DNA from: an uncultured Clostridia bacterium
GTDB taxonomy: Bacteria; Bacillota; Clostridia; TANB77; CAG-508
Assembly: GCA_944386385.1 (NCBI GenBank)
Contig: CALXAV010000010.1
Coordinates: forward strand, 1-63,930
Length of the DNA stretch: 63,930 nt
Direction: 5' to 3'
A program made the translations under genes and the position numbers. The stretch's first letter is position 1. Each line of letters starts with the position of its first letter. Positions 43,399-52,094 of this stretch are shown here, piece after piece. The notes under the pieces are model-generated. The model was not told the DNA's origin. It made no database searches and saw only the letters and a list, made by a program, of their open reading frames with translations.

Positions 43399-45117
43399 TT
43401 AATTTTGTAATATACTTTTAATCTCTTCTGCTCTTTTCACTTTCTTTGTTGTAGTTTTTATCAATTCTTTATCTGTCAATATCATATTCTTTATATATTT
43501 ATATGGTGGAAATGTTTTATTTATTTTCTTGATTTTCTCCCATATTATATTTCTTAATTCTTCCATTCCTATGTCACCATATTTTTCTTTTACTACTTCT
43601 TTATTATAAACAATTTTGACTGATAACTTTATATCATTTTTATCCTTTTTATCTGGCATACCAAATACTATAGATTCCTCTACTTCATCAAGTCTGTTTA
43701 CTAACATTTCGACCTCATCTGGAAATACTTTTTTACCATTTTTTAGTACTATCATATCTTTTTTTCTTCCTGTTATGAATAGAAATCCGTCTTTATCCAT
43801 ATATCCTAGGTCTCCCGTATAAAGCCAACCATCTTTTAAAACTTTTTTTGTTTCTTCTTCATTTTCATAATAGCCTAGCATTACATTTGGTCCTTTTACC
43901 TTTAGCTCACCTATTCCGTTTTCATCTTTATTATCAAATTCCACTTCTACATTATCCATTGGAATACCGATTGAACCATATCTTACTTTTTTATAATTTT
44001 CTGCTGCTATTACTGGTGATGTTTCTGTTAGTCCATATCCTTGAACAAGTATTAATCCTAATTCATTAAAACCTTTAGCAACTCTCTTATCTAAAGGAGC
44101 TCCACCAGAAACCACAAACCTCAAATGTCCACCTAACTCATCTATTATTTCTTTAAATAGTTTTCTTCTTATATCTATATTAAATTTTAATAAGAAATTA
44201 CTTAACTTTTTAGCAAAATTAACAGCTTTTGTCTTTCCTTTTTTCTCTATTCCTTTTTCTACTTTTTTATAGATAGCTTCTACTAATAGTGGTACACCAA
44301 CAAATACAGATACTTTATATTCTTTTAAGTTATCTGCAACATAACGTAAACCATCTGGAAATGCTGTTGCAATTCCACAAGCAAGCATCACTATCATTGC
44401 AGTTGAACCAAATATATGGTGAAATGGTAAAAATGCTAAATTTACATCTGTAGGCAAAAAGTTTTCTACTAATTGCATTGCATATACATTTGATGCTATA
44501 TTATTTTGTGATAATATTACTGCTTTGGATTTTGATGTTGTTCCTGATGTAAATAATAATATACTCATTTTATATGAATCTATTTTTACATCTATATAAT
44601 CCTTGTTTCCTGCTTGTAATAATTTTTCGCCCTCTTCTTTTAATGTTTCTAAATCTTTATAGCCATCTTTCTTAGTCATACAAATATAATCCTCTAAAAA
44701 GGTTTCATTTCTTCTTTTTATTTCTTCTATGTTATCTATATATTTTTCATCAAAAACCACTATATTGGCTTTGCTTCTTTTTAAAGAACTTTCTAATTCA
44801 TCTATTTGTAACTCTTTGTCTAGCGGAACAGACACAATTCCACCTAGCATATTTGTTAAATGTGTAAGTGCCCAACCATAACAATTTCTTCCTACTATTG
44901 CTATTCTTTTGTCTTTATATCCTAAATCAAAAAATTTAGTTCCTAAATTATTTATTTCTTCTAATAATTTTTTATATGTTATATTTTCATATTCTACATT
45001 TTTTCCGTTTTTATGTTTTAAGATAAAAGCTCTATTATTTGCATATTTCTTAGCTGAATTATAAACAATCTCCCTAATATTTTCAAATTCTGTAGCTTCA
45101 AAATATCTTTCTCTCAT
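43399..45117 (-). CDS. AMP-dependent acyl-CoA ligase
   Basis: 572 residues. Long-chain acyl-CoA synthetase-like member of the ANL superfamily: A3 motif ILLFTSGTTSKSKAVILS, A5 QGYGLTETSPVIA, A7 GWLYTGDLGYMDKDG, A8 ITGRKKDMIVLKNGKKVFP, and a final lysine region TTTKKVKRAEEI. Activates a fatty or other carboxylic acid with ATP. Membrane helices absent. The N-terminal family marker AFILKHKNGKNVEYENITYK resembles bacterial FadD15-type ligases. Start with AAGGAG. Single gene. Confidence 0.92.
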   Translation of the reverse strand: MRERYFEATEFENIREIVYNSAKKYANNRAFILKHKNGKNVEYENITYKKLLEEINNLGTKFFDLGYKDKRIAIVGRNCYGWALTHLTNMLGGIVSVPLDKELQIDELESSLKRSKANIVVFDEKYIDNIEEIKRRNETFLEDYICMTKKDGYKDLETLKEEGEKLLQAGNKDYIDVKIDSYKMSILLFTSGTTSKSKAVILSQNNIASNVYAMQLVENFLPTDVNLAFLPFHHIFGSTAMIVMLACGIATAFPDGLRYVADNLKEYKVSVFVGVPLLVEAIYKKVEKGIEKKGKTKAVNFAKKLSNFLLKFNIDIRRKLFKEIIDELGGHLRFVVSGGAPLDKRVAKGFNELGLILVQGYGLTETSPVIAAENYKKVRYGSIGIPMDNVEVEFDNKDENGIGELKVKGPNVMLGYYENEEETKKVLKDGWLYTGDLGYMDKDGFLFITGRKKDMIVLKNGKKVFPDEVEMLVNRLDEVEESIVFGMPDKKDKNDIKLSVKIVYNKEVVKEKYGDIGMEELRNIIWEKIKKINKTFPPYKYIKNMILTDKELIKTTTKKVKRAEEIKSILQN

Positions 45118-45182
45118 ATTAATATCTCCTTTATCTAGTATTGAAGTCTAGATTATCACATATTGCATATCCTGTCAAGTAG

Positions 45183-45211
45183 TTGACTATTCTCTATAAA
45201 AATGCTATAAT
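45183..45211 (+). promoter_or_regulatory. promoter of the DUF1836-like gene
   Basis: TTGACT (45183-45188), 17-bp spacer, TATAAT (45206-45211); the transcript would begin about 15 nt before ATG 45233, giving a very short leader with AGAGGTG. Confidence 0.75.
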
Positions 45212-45232
45212 CCTTGCAATAGAGGTGATTTC

Positions 45233-45751
45233 ATGGATAAAGATATAAAAAACTTAGATGAAGAAATAAAAAAATTTCATTTACCTAGATGGAATGAAAT
45301 TCCTGAAATTGATTTATATATAGATCAAGTAGTTTCTTTACTTGAAAATTATTTAACTAATTATATAAAAAGTGACAATGAAAAAGAAAACAAAATTATT
45401 ACCAAAACAATGATTAACAACTATGTAAAACATGGAGTAGTTAATTCTCCTGTTAATAAAAAATATAATAAAGAACATATAGCATACCTTTTTGTTATTT
45501 TCATTTTAAAACAAATTTATAGTATTGACGAAATAAGTAAATTAATTACACTTGCAATAAAAACTTCTCCTATTGACCAGGCTTATAATCGTTTTTGCTC
45601 CGAACTTGAAAAGGCAATTAAAATGACATTTACAGGAGAAAGTTATATTAATAATGATAAATTATCTAAAGAACAATACTTACTTCGCAATGTTGTTCAA
45701 TCTTTTGCAAATAAATTATATGTTCAAAAAATTTATTTAAGAAATAACTAG
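45233..45751 (+). CDS. DUF1836 family protein, putative MerR-like DNA binder
   Basis: 172 residues. HLPRWNEIPEIDLYIDQVVS + LLENYL then TKTMINNYVKHGVVNSPVNK + KYNKEHIAYLFVIFILKQ is the DUF1836 pattern, which carries a winged-helix/MerR-like helix-turn-helix (TKTMINNYVKHGVV). A regulator is likely but the targets are unknown. Good sigma-A promoter and terminator at 45748-45782. Confidence 0.85.
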   Translation: MDKDIKNLDEEIKKFHLPRWNEIPEIDLYIDQVVSLLENYLTNYIKSDNEKENKIITKTMINNYVKHGVVNSPVNKKYNKEHIAYLFVIFILKQIYSIDEISKLITLAIKTSPIDQAYNRFCSELEKAIKMTFTGESYINNDKLSKEQYLLRNVVQSFANKLYVQKIYLRNN

Positions 45752-45782
45752 AACCCAGGTCTAAAGAAGACCTGGGTTCTAG
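45748..45782. terminator. terminator after the DUF1836 gene
   Basis: Perfect 15-bp stem CTAGAACCCAGGTCT / AGACCTGGGTTCTAG with a 5-nt loop, including the stop codon TAG. No strong T-run; it may serve both converging genes. Confidence 0.65.
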
Positions 45783-45820
45783 TCGTGCCAAGCAAGCTTG
45801 AAAATTGGAGCAAGTTGACC

Positions 45821-46372
45821 TTACTCTAACTCCACAAACTTGCTTTTATTAATTACCAGTAGAATAACGGACTTCTTCTTGTTAAGAGACGGAAACCACA
45901 CTTGCTGGATCTCCCCGTAAACGATTCTTTCATCTTCTTGACCCTCAACAACCATAATCAGAGGAATCTCGGTAGCACGATCTTCGTGCTTCATCAACTC
46001 ATCGACCATCTCTTGGTATCCGCCATGCTCGTAAAAAGCTTCAAGACACTCTTTAAGCATCGATATCGCGAAAGTCGACAAATCTAGAATCTCTTCAAAG
46101 TCCTTCCAAATGTAAATCCTCTGTGGCTTATCCGACAGCCAAGCAAGAAATCGCCGTTTTGTGTCTTGCCAAATCTTCTCTTGTTCGTCCTCTGGGAATT
46201 TTGTTACAATTCCACTATAAAGTGTTCTTGCATCATTTAGTTCCCATTCACGTTGCTGATTAATCAACTCTTGGACTTCGTCCAGCTTGATTTTCTCAGC
46301 TTTTGTGGTCTCCACGCCTATCACACCCTTAAATAGTCCTTCATCGTGACTGGTAATTTCGTTCTGCTCCAT
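45821..46372 (-). CDS. accessory protein, paralogue of 46658-47083
   Basis: 183 residues, unknown function. Helical N-terminal half (VQELINQQREWELNDARTLY), WKDFEEILDL, then IPLIMVVEGQEDERIVYGEI + ... SVILLVINKS, which aligns in layout with TPIWVVIRPKEGELEKNKVY ... HIVLAINE of the next gene. Start ATG 46372 with GGAGG. It contains CGG at 46154-46156 (AAA CGG CGA, Lys-Arg-Arg) without any shift, plus CGA and CTG codons, so its codon use differs from the core genes. Own extended -10 promoter and leader hairpin. Confidence 0.7.
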   Translation of the reverse strand: MEQNEITSHDEGLFKGVIGVETTKAEKIKLDEVQELINQQREWELNDARTLYSGIVTKFPEDEQEKIWQDTKRRFLAWLSDKPQRIYIWKDFEEILDLSTFAISMLKECLEAFYEHGGYQEMVDELMKHEDRATEIPLIMVVEGQEDERIVYGEIQQVWFPSLNKKKSVILLVINKSKFVELE

Positions 46373-46392
46373 TTTGACTAACCTCCAATTGT

Positions 46393-46418
46393 CTCATTTT
46401 GCAGAACTGCACTTTGAG
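46393..46418 (-). promoter_or_regulatory. 5' leader hairpin, paralogue 1
   Basis: Minus strand: CTCA-AAG-TGCA-GTTC-TGCA-AAA-TGAG, then ACAATTGGAGG. Shares the TTCTGCA loop region and the GAGACAATTGGAGG 3' flank with the leader at 47100-47127. Confidence 0.65.
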
Positions 46419-46480
46419 GATTTCAAAAAAAGGATACATTCCTTTCATCCGAACCTCTTTCTACTATTAGTGCATACTTA

Positions 46481-46510
46481 ATTATACCATTTTTTCATAC
46501 TCTTAGTCAA
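46481..46510 (-). promoter_or_regulatory. promoter of accessory gene 45821-46372
   Basis: TTGACT (46505-46510), 18-bp spacer, TATAAT (46481-46486) with TGG before it (extended -10). Confidence 0.75.
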
Positions 46511-46657
46511 ATCATTTCCTTTCTATTTTTTACCATTTTTTGTAAATTTTTTGTGTTCAAAAAGTAAAAAATAATAATAAAAACAAAATTAAGCAAGAGC
46601 CCAAGCCTAAACTTGAGCCCTTACTTACTTACTTACTTTTAATCAGTTAAACTGATT
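46511..46657. other. intergenic between the two accessory paralogues
   Basis: Contains a short ACTT tetranucleotide run (about 46619-46638), the palindrome AATCAGTTTAACTGATT just after the 46658 stop, and a GCTCAAG / CTTGGGC hairpin (about 46590-46612) followed by T-rich sequence on the minus strand, likely the terminator of the second paralogue. Confidence 0.5.
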
Positions 46658-47083
46658 TTACTCATTGATTGCAAGTACGATATGCCTAGAATGGCCATGG
46701 AATCTGGTAATCAACGGATAAACTTTATTTTTTTCCAATTCTCCTTCTTTCGGTCTTATCACAACCCAGATAGGAGTTTGGCTTCCATGCTTATCCTTAT
46801 TGAGTTCTTCTATAAATTCAGGATAATCTGATTCATAGAAGTTGATAAGCTGGCTTTGAATAACAGCATTTGTTAGAAGTCCACTAAAGACTCTATTCCA
46901 AGTCCAACCAGCCATAATGCGATGAGGATATTTTGACATACTCTCAAGTGCTTTATATTCCCTATCTTCCCTTTGGGATTTTGGGAATAACTTCATCATC
47001 CATTTGAGCTCATTTTGACGCCAATCTTTGGCATTCTCGATCTCAGATACGGCATACTGCCTTGCAATTTCGTTCTGCTGCAT
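46658..47083 (-). CDS. accessory protein, paralogue of 45821-46372
   Basis: 141 residues, unknown function. The start is ATG 47083 (MQQNEIARQYAV) with GGAGG 7 nt upstream; a GTG at 47119 lies inside the conserved leader hairpin and is rejected. Mostly helical first 100 residues (WRQNELKWMMKLFPKSQRED; WTWNRVFSGLL), then a beta ending TPIWVVIRPKEGELEKNKVY ... HIVLAINE, laid out like its neighbour. No membrane segment. Own promoter with consensus TTGACA abutting the metK stop. Confidence 0.7.
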   Translation of the reverse strand: MQQNEIARQYAVSEIENAKDWRQNELKWMMKLFPKSQREDREYKALESMSKYPHRIMAGWTWNRVFSGLLTNAVIQSQLINFYESDYPEFIEELNKDKHGSQTPIWVVIRPKEGELEKNKVYPLITRFHGHSRHIVLAINE

Positions 47084-47099
47084 TTTTTCCTCCAATTGT

Positions 47100-47127
47100 C
47101 TCAAAGTTGTGCAGAACACCTTTTGAG
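47100..47127 (-). promoter_or_regulatory. 5' leader hairpin, paralogue 2
   Basis: Minus strand: CTCAAA-AG-GTG-TTCTG-CAC-AAC-TTTGAG followed by ACAATTGGAGG. Same outline as 46393-46418 with different pairs in the stem, i.e. structure rather than sequence is kept. A possible four-codon leader peptide (GGAGG then ATG AGT AAG GTT TAG) lies upstream. Confidence 0.65.
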
Positions 47128-47191
47128 GTTAGAATCAAAAGGTTACTAAACCTTACTCATCTTACACCTCCTTCAACAATAAGCGATTTTA

Positions 47192-47221
47192 ATTATAACA
47201 CTTAATTACATATTCTGTCAA
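47192..47221 (-). promoter_or_regulatory. promoter of accessory gene 46658-47083
   Basis: TTGACA (47216-47221), 18-bp spacer, TATAAT (47192-47197), TG one base before the -10. Confidence 0.75.
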
Positions 47222-47222
47222 T

Positions 47223-48332
47223 TTACATTTTTATAACCTTTTCCCAAGGCAAGTCTTTTTTACCAAAATGTCCATAATTTGTAGTTTTTTCATATATTGG
47301 TCTTTTTAAGTCTAAATATTTTATAATTCCATCTGGTGTTAAGTCAAATTTTTCTTTTACTAACTCTACTAATTCTTCTTCAGGTTTTATTCCTGTTCCA
47401 AATGTGTTTATGTATATAGATAATGGTTCTCTCATTCCTATTGCATAAGCTATTTGGATTTCACATTTTTTACAATAACCATTTGCAACAAGATTTTTTG
47501 CAATATGACGAAGCATATATGCGGCACTTCTATCTACCTTACTTGGATCTTTTCCTGAAAAACATCCTCCTCCATGCCTACTATAGCCCCCATATGTATC
47601 TACTATTATTTTTCTTCCTGTTAAACCAGTATCTCCTAAAGGCCCTCCTATTACAAATCTTCCTGTTGGATTTACATATATTTTTGTATTTTCATCCAGC
47701 ATATTTTTGGGAACAACACTATCTATTACTTCTCTTATTATATCTTCTCTTATTTTTTCTTGTGTTACTCCATCTAAATGCTGAGTAGATATTAATATTG
47801 TTTCAATTCTTTTAGGTGTATCTCCTTCATATTCTGCAGTTACTTGTGTTTTTCCATCTGGTCTTAAATAATTTAAGATACCTTCTTTTCTAACATCTGT
47901 TAATCTTTTGGCTAATTTATGTGCCATGCTTATACAAAATGGCATATATTCTTCTGTATCAAGGCAAGCATAACCAAACATTATTCCTTGGTCTCCTGCT
48001 CCTCCAACATCTACTCCTAATGCTATATCAGGACTTTGCCTTGTTATATTAATATCAACTTCACAAGTTCTGTAATCTATATCAGTTTCTTCATTATCAA
48101 AACCTATTTCTTTTATTTTCTCTCTTACTAGTTTCTCTATATCAACTTCACCATCTGCTGTTACTTGTCCTGCTATTGTTATCTTATTTCCTGATGCAAA
48201 TGTTTCTACTGCTACCCTTGCATTTTTATCTAATTCTAAATAGCTATCTAATATACTATCAGATATATAATCGCATAATTTATCTGGGTGCCCTTCTGTT
48301 ACACTTTCAGATGTAAAAAAATATTTATTCAT
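47223..48332 (-). CDS. metK: S-adenosylmethionine synthase
   Basis: 369 residues. Makes SAM from methionine and [23 protein letters not shown] (catalytic His), [12 protein letters not shown], the metal/substrate loop [19 protein letters not shown] and [17 protein letters not shown]. Slightly shorter than the 395-residue E. coli enzyme, mainly in loops, but all motifs are present. Start with GAAGGAG. The 56 bp upstream hold no SAM riboswitch that I can see. Confidence 0.97.
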   Translation of the reverse strand: MNKYFFTSESVTEGHPDKLCDYISDSILDSYLELDKNARVAVETFASGNKITIAGQVTADGEVDIEKLVREKIKEIGFDNEETDIDYRTCEVDINITRQSPDIALGVDVGGAGDQGIMFGYACLDTEEYMPFCISMAHKLAKRLTDVRKEGILNYLRPDGKTQVTAEYEGDTPKRIETILISTQHLDGVTQEKIREDIIREVIDSVVPKNMLDENTKIYVNPTGRFVIGGPLGDTGLTGRKIIVDTYGGYSRHGGGCFSGKDPSKVDRSAAYMLRHIAKNLVANGYCKKCEIQIAYAIGMREPLSIYINTFGTGIKPEEELVELVKEKFDLTPDGIIKYLDLKRPIYEKTTNYGHFGKKDLPWEKVIKM

Positions 48333-48388
48333 ATAAGTTTCTCCTTCTTTCTAAAATATTTAACGTCTACTATTATCACATTTTTTAG

Positions 48389-49618
48389 CTATTTTGTCAA
48401 ATTCTTAATCCATGTAATTCTTTCTTCTCTAAGTTTCTTTCCTAAAGCTATTCCTTGTTTTATATTATATTTTTTAGAAACCTTATCTGCCGTTATAGAT
48501 TCTAAACATTTTTTACCAATTTCACAAAAATTATAATCCAAGTTGCTTCTACTCCCTTTATCACAATCAACCACTATTTGAAGTCCTTCTAATCCTAAAT
48601 ATGATTTATCTACTCTTTCTATAAAATCCACTTTTTTAGATGGTTTCATTCTATTAAATATTCCACCTCTCATATGTTCTTTACATGCTACCATGCCACA
48701 TTTCTTCCAAGCATTTGGCACACCTAAATCCTTAGAAAATTTCTTAACTATTTCTACTCCTCTTTCTTCATGACCATAATGATGTGGATATTCTTCTTTT
48801 GGAGTTTCTCCTTTTCCTAAATCATGTACTAATACACTAAAACGTATTTTTAAATCAGATGTATACTCACATGATTTATCTAAACAAATCATTGTGTGAT
48901 TATATGCGTCTCCTTCTGGATGATACTTCTCTGGTTGCAATGCTCCAATTAGCTTATATATTGGTTTAAAATGTACATCTAAAACATCAGCAGACCTTAA
49001 TACTGAAAAGAATATTGATGGTTTATCACTTTGCAATGCTTTCTTAAATTCTTCAAATACTCTCTCTTTTGATAAATACCCTAGTTCTGATTTTAAACTT
49101 TTCATCATATCTATTGTTCTTTCCTCTACCAAAAAATCTAAAACAGAACTAAATCTTGCTACTCTATATACTCTTAATGGGTCTTCTATAAAATGCTTTC
49201 CTATTGCTCTTATTACTCCATTTTCTAAATCTTCTCTTCCTCCAAAATAGTCAAATATTTCTCCACTTAAAACATCTTCTGCCATTGCATTTATTGTTAT
49301 ATCTCTTCTTTCCAAATCTTCTCTTAAAGTAATTTCTTTCCCAGAAGTAACTTCAAATTCTTTATGTCCAACCCCTACTTTTTTCTCTTTTCTAGCTAGA
49401 GCAAATTCACACCCATTCATTCTATATACCGGAAATGATTTTCCGTCTAATTTAGCAATAGGAAATAAACTTATAAATTCAGAAGCTTCTAACCCTACTA
49501 CACAATAATCCTCATCATAATTAGTTCTTCCTAATATTTTATCACGAACTGCTCCACCTACTAAATAAAGCCTTCCTCCTGCTCTTTCTATTATTTTAGC
49601 AATCTCTTTTATTTCCAT
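48389..49618 (-). CDS. CCA-adding tRNA nucleotidyltransferase / poly(A) polymerase family
   Basis: 409 residues. Class II nucleotidyltransferase head YLVGGAVRDKILGRTNYDED + YCV (GG and DxD), RRDITINAMAED, DPLRVYRVARFSSVL, followed by an HD domain (HTMICLDKSCEYTSDLKIRF + SVLVHDLGK; HHYGHEERGVEIV). The HD-containing form resembles E. coli-type Cca. Builds or repairs the CCA end of tRNA. Start with AGGAG. Confidence 0.9.
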   Translation of the reverse strand: MEIKEIAKIIERAGGRLYLVGGAVRDKILGRTNYDEDYCVVGLEASEFISLFPIAKLDGKSFPVYRMNGCEFALARKEKKVGVGHKEFEVTSGKEITLREDLERRDITINAMAEDVLSGEIFDYFGGREDLENGVIRAIGKHFIEDPLRVYRVARFSSVLDFLVEERTIDMMKSLKSELGYLSKERVFEEFKKALQSDKPSIFFSVLRSADVLDVHFKPIYKLIGALQPEKYHPEGDAYNHTMICLDKSCEYTSDLKIRFSVLVHDLGKGETPKEEYPHHYGHEERGVEIVKKFSKDLGVPNAWKKCGMVACKEHMRGGIFNRMKPSKKVDFIERVDKSYLGLEGLQIVVDCDKGSRSNLDYNFCEIGKKCLESITADKVSKKYNIKQGIALGKKLREERITWIKNLTK

Positions 49619-49694
49619 ACCATTCTCCTAATTTTTTTATAATTATATTAAAAACACTTATTTTTTTCAATAAAAAAGAAGCAATTACTTGCTT

Positions 49695-51362
49695 CTAATA
49701 AATTTTTTCAAATAATTTATTTATGTATTTCTGTATATAATTTCTAACAACAATTGTTAGAAGTAAATATACTATAGCTATCATTGTTATCAATATATAA
49801 CTAGTTACAAATTTTCCTAATATTACTGATAAAATTATTATTACTGTAATATTTAACATACCAAGTATTACTGGCCAAATTAAGTTCATGTTTTGTTTCA
49901 CAACAGCATATTCAGAACTCCACTCTAATTTTGGTTTCTTTAAATCTATAATAATAGAAATATAACTTTGAAGTATTCCCATCATTATCCCAGCTATGGT
50001 AATTAATAGTATATATATAACTGGTAATTTAAACAAATACTCTACCATAATAATTGTAAGAACATTCATAAATGTAGTCATAACTATATTGGGCATAACT
50101 TTATAATCTATTTGTTTCATAAGTGGTACTGGTATATATTTCATAAACACTGCATTTTGTCCATCTCTAGATATTGCTGTTGCTGAAATATATATAAACA
50201 TTAAGAAAAATTGTATTGCACATAATATTCCAATACCTAAATATACAGATGTCTTATTAGTTATCATAAATGAAATATCTGTTGAAACTCCATTTTGTTC
50301 ACCATTAATTCCTACAAACGTAAGACCTATTATTAATATTGGAAAAATAATTGCAGGTAATACACATTGCATAAAAAATACTGGATTTCTAAGTAAGGTC
50401 TTAAATTCCTTTCCTATATAAGTTTTAGCAAGTGAACTTTTTCCAAAAGCTTTTTTTTCATTAAATTTCTTCTTTGTTTTCTTTCCACTAAATAAGTTTC
50501 CTACTGCTCCCTTTAAATAAAGTTTTTGTCCAATTGCTATATAAATAACATATATAACTATTGTTGTAATAGCTAATAAAACCAAATTTAATATTTGATT
50601 TCCTAAACTTACATTTGTTAAGCTATCTATTGCCATTCCTAATGTTGGAAATGCACCTCTTACTATTTCTACCATTCCATTTGCTTGAACTACCATCTGT
50701 ACCATTTGCTCTGGTGTAGTTTCCGTATTACTTGTAGTAAAAGATGCAACAAATATTATAGCTAATAAAAATATAGTTGCAATTAATTGAAATCTATTTC
50801 TATTTTTAGTAAACTTAGCAAAACTCATAACGATTAACACAAGTAAACTTGATATTAACACTGGTATTATTGGAAATGCCACTAATACAATTAGCATTGA
50901 TATATAATAAAAAGCATTTGCAGATGTTAATATTCCATATATTATTAATGGTATTAGTCCTATTATTGCTACTACAAAATATTCCGTAATTAATAATACA
51001 TTAGTTTTTGCTGCCACTATCTGACTTGGTTTTATTGGCAAAGGCAAAATATATTCATTATCTTTAGAATAATATAATATATTTATTGCTGAAAATATAC
51101 TTTGTATTAATACAAAACCAGCTATTGCAAGTAAGATTAATCCTAAAAACATTTGCTCTTGATTTATTTCCATTAACTCTTTTATTAACCCATTGCTAAA
51201 TACACCAATTATTCCTGCTAAATATACAAAGACAAAAACATATAAAATAATCATTCCTTTTGACTTTTTATTTTTTCTTTCATTTGTTGATTTAGCAGTT
51301 TCCATATTTTGAAAAGCATTTTTAAAAATCACTTTTGTTAAGGCTAGTACTTTATTCATCAT
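49695..51362 (-). CDS. ABC transporter permease (ABC-2 type)
   Basis: 555 residues with about 11-12 membrane helices and a cytosolic loop rich in Lys (GNLFSGKKTKKKFNEKKAFG). Includes YYSKDNEYILPLPIKPSQIV + AAK, typical of large Firmicute ABC-2 permeases (YthQ/EcsB/lantibiotic-export like). Start ATG 51362 overlaps the ATPase stop by 11 bases. Substrate unknown. Confidence 0.88.
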   Translation of the reverse strand: MMNKVLALTKVIFKNAFQNMETAKSTNERKNKKSKGMIILYVFVFVYLAGIIGVFSNGLIKELMEINQEQMFLGLILLAIAGFVLIQSIFSAINILYYSKDNEYILPLPIKPSQIVAAKTNVLLITEYFVVAIIGLIPLIIYGILTSANAFYYISMLIVLVAFPIIPVLISSLLVLIVMSFAKFTKNRNRFQLIATIFLLAIIFVASFTTSNTETTPEQMVQMVVQANGMVEIVRGAFPTLGMAIDSLTNVSLGNQILNLVLLAITTIVIYVIYIAIGQKLYLKGAVGNLFSGKKTKKKFNEKKAFGKSSLAKTYIGKEFKTLLRNPVFFMQCVLPAIIFPILIIGLTFVGINGEQNGVSTDISFMITNKTSVYLGIGILCAIQFFLMFIYISATAISRDGQNAVFMKYIPVPLMKQIDYKVMPNIVMTTFMNVLTIIMVEYLFKLPVIYILLITIAGIMMGILQSYISIIIDLKKPKLEWSSEYAVVKQNMNLIWPVILGMLNITVIIILSVILGKFVTSYILITMIAIVYLLLTIVVRNYIQKYINKLFEKIY

Positions 51363-52080
51363 TTTCTGTTATCTCCAAGAATAAATCTTCTAAAGATTTA
51401 TTTTCCTTAAATTTATTTTTCATTTCTTCAAACGTTCCAACAAATACTAATTTTCCTTTATTAATAATACCCACTCTATCGCAAAGTTTCTCTGCTACTT
51501 CTAATACGTGAGTTGAGAAAAATACTGTATTTCCATTATCACGATGTTCCCTCATCATTGTTTTTAAATCAAATGATGATTTTGGATCTAATCCTGTCAT
51601 TGGTTCATCTAATATCCAGTTTTTTGGATTGCTTAGTAATGCCCCACATATTACAATTTTCTGTCTCATACCATGAGAATAACTTTGTATTTCACTATTT
51701 AAATTATCATATATTTCAAACTTCTTTGTTAATGACTCTATTTTTTCTTTTCTTTTTTCACTTGGTATTTCATATATATCTGCCAAAAAGTTCAAATACT
51801 CAATTCCTTTTAGTTTCAAAAACATATCTGGACTATCTGGAACAAATCCAAATTGTTTTTTGGCATCTATTGGTTCTTTTATTATACTTTTTCCGTCTAT
51901 AAAAAGATCTCCTTCATCAGGATTCAATATTCCAGTTATCATTTTTATCGTTGTTGTTTTTCCTGCACCATTTGGTCCTAAGAATCCAAATATTTCTCCA
52001 TCCTTTATTTCTAAATTCAAATTATCAATTGATTTTTTTCCTTTTACATATGATTTTGATACATTCTCTATTTTTATCAT
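51352..52080 (-). CDS. ABC transporter ATP-binding protein
   Basis: 242 residues. Walker A LGPNGAGKTTTIKMI (about 35-49), Q-loop FGFVPDSPDMF, signature YSHGMRQKIVICGAL (a SHGMRQ variant of LSGGQ), Walker B NWILDEPMTGLDP, H-switch STHVLEVAEKL. Partner of the permease downstream; exporter type by family. Start with AGGAG; follows the coiled-coil gene by 14 bp. Confidence 0.95.
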   Translation of the reverse strand: MIKIENVSKSYVKGKKSIDNLNLEIKDGEIFGFLGPNGAGKTTTIKMITGILNPDEGDLFIDGKSIIKEPIDAKKQFGFVPDSPDMFLKLKGIEYLNFLADIYEIPSEKRKEKIESLTKKFEIYDNLNSEIQSYSHGMRQKIVICGALLSNPKNWILDEPMTGLDPKSSFDLKTMMREHRDNGNTVFFSTHVLEVAEKLCDRVGIINKGKLVFVGTFEEMKNKFKENKSLEDLFLEITENDE

Positions 52081-52094
52081 ATCTTAAATCTCTC

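Noticed and set aside
48333..48388. SAM riboswitch upstream of metK
   Set aside because: Only 56 bp lie between the two genes and no S-box-like stems are visible.
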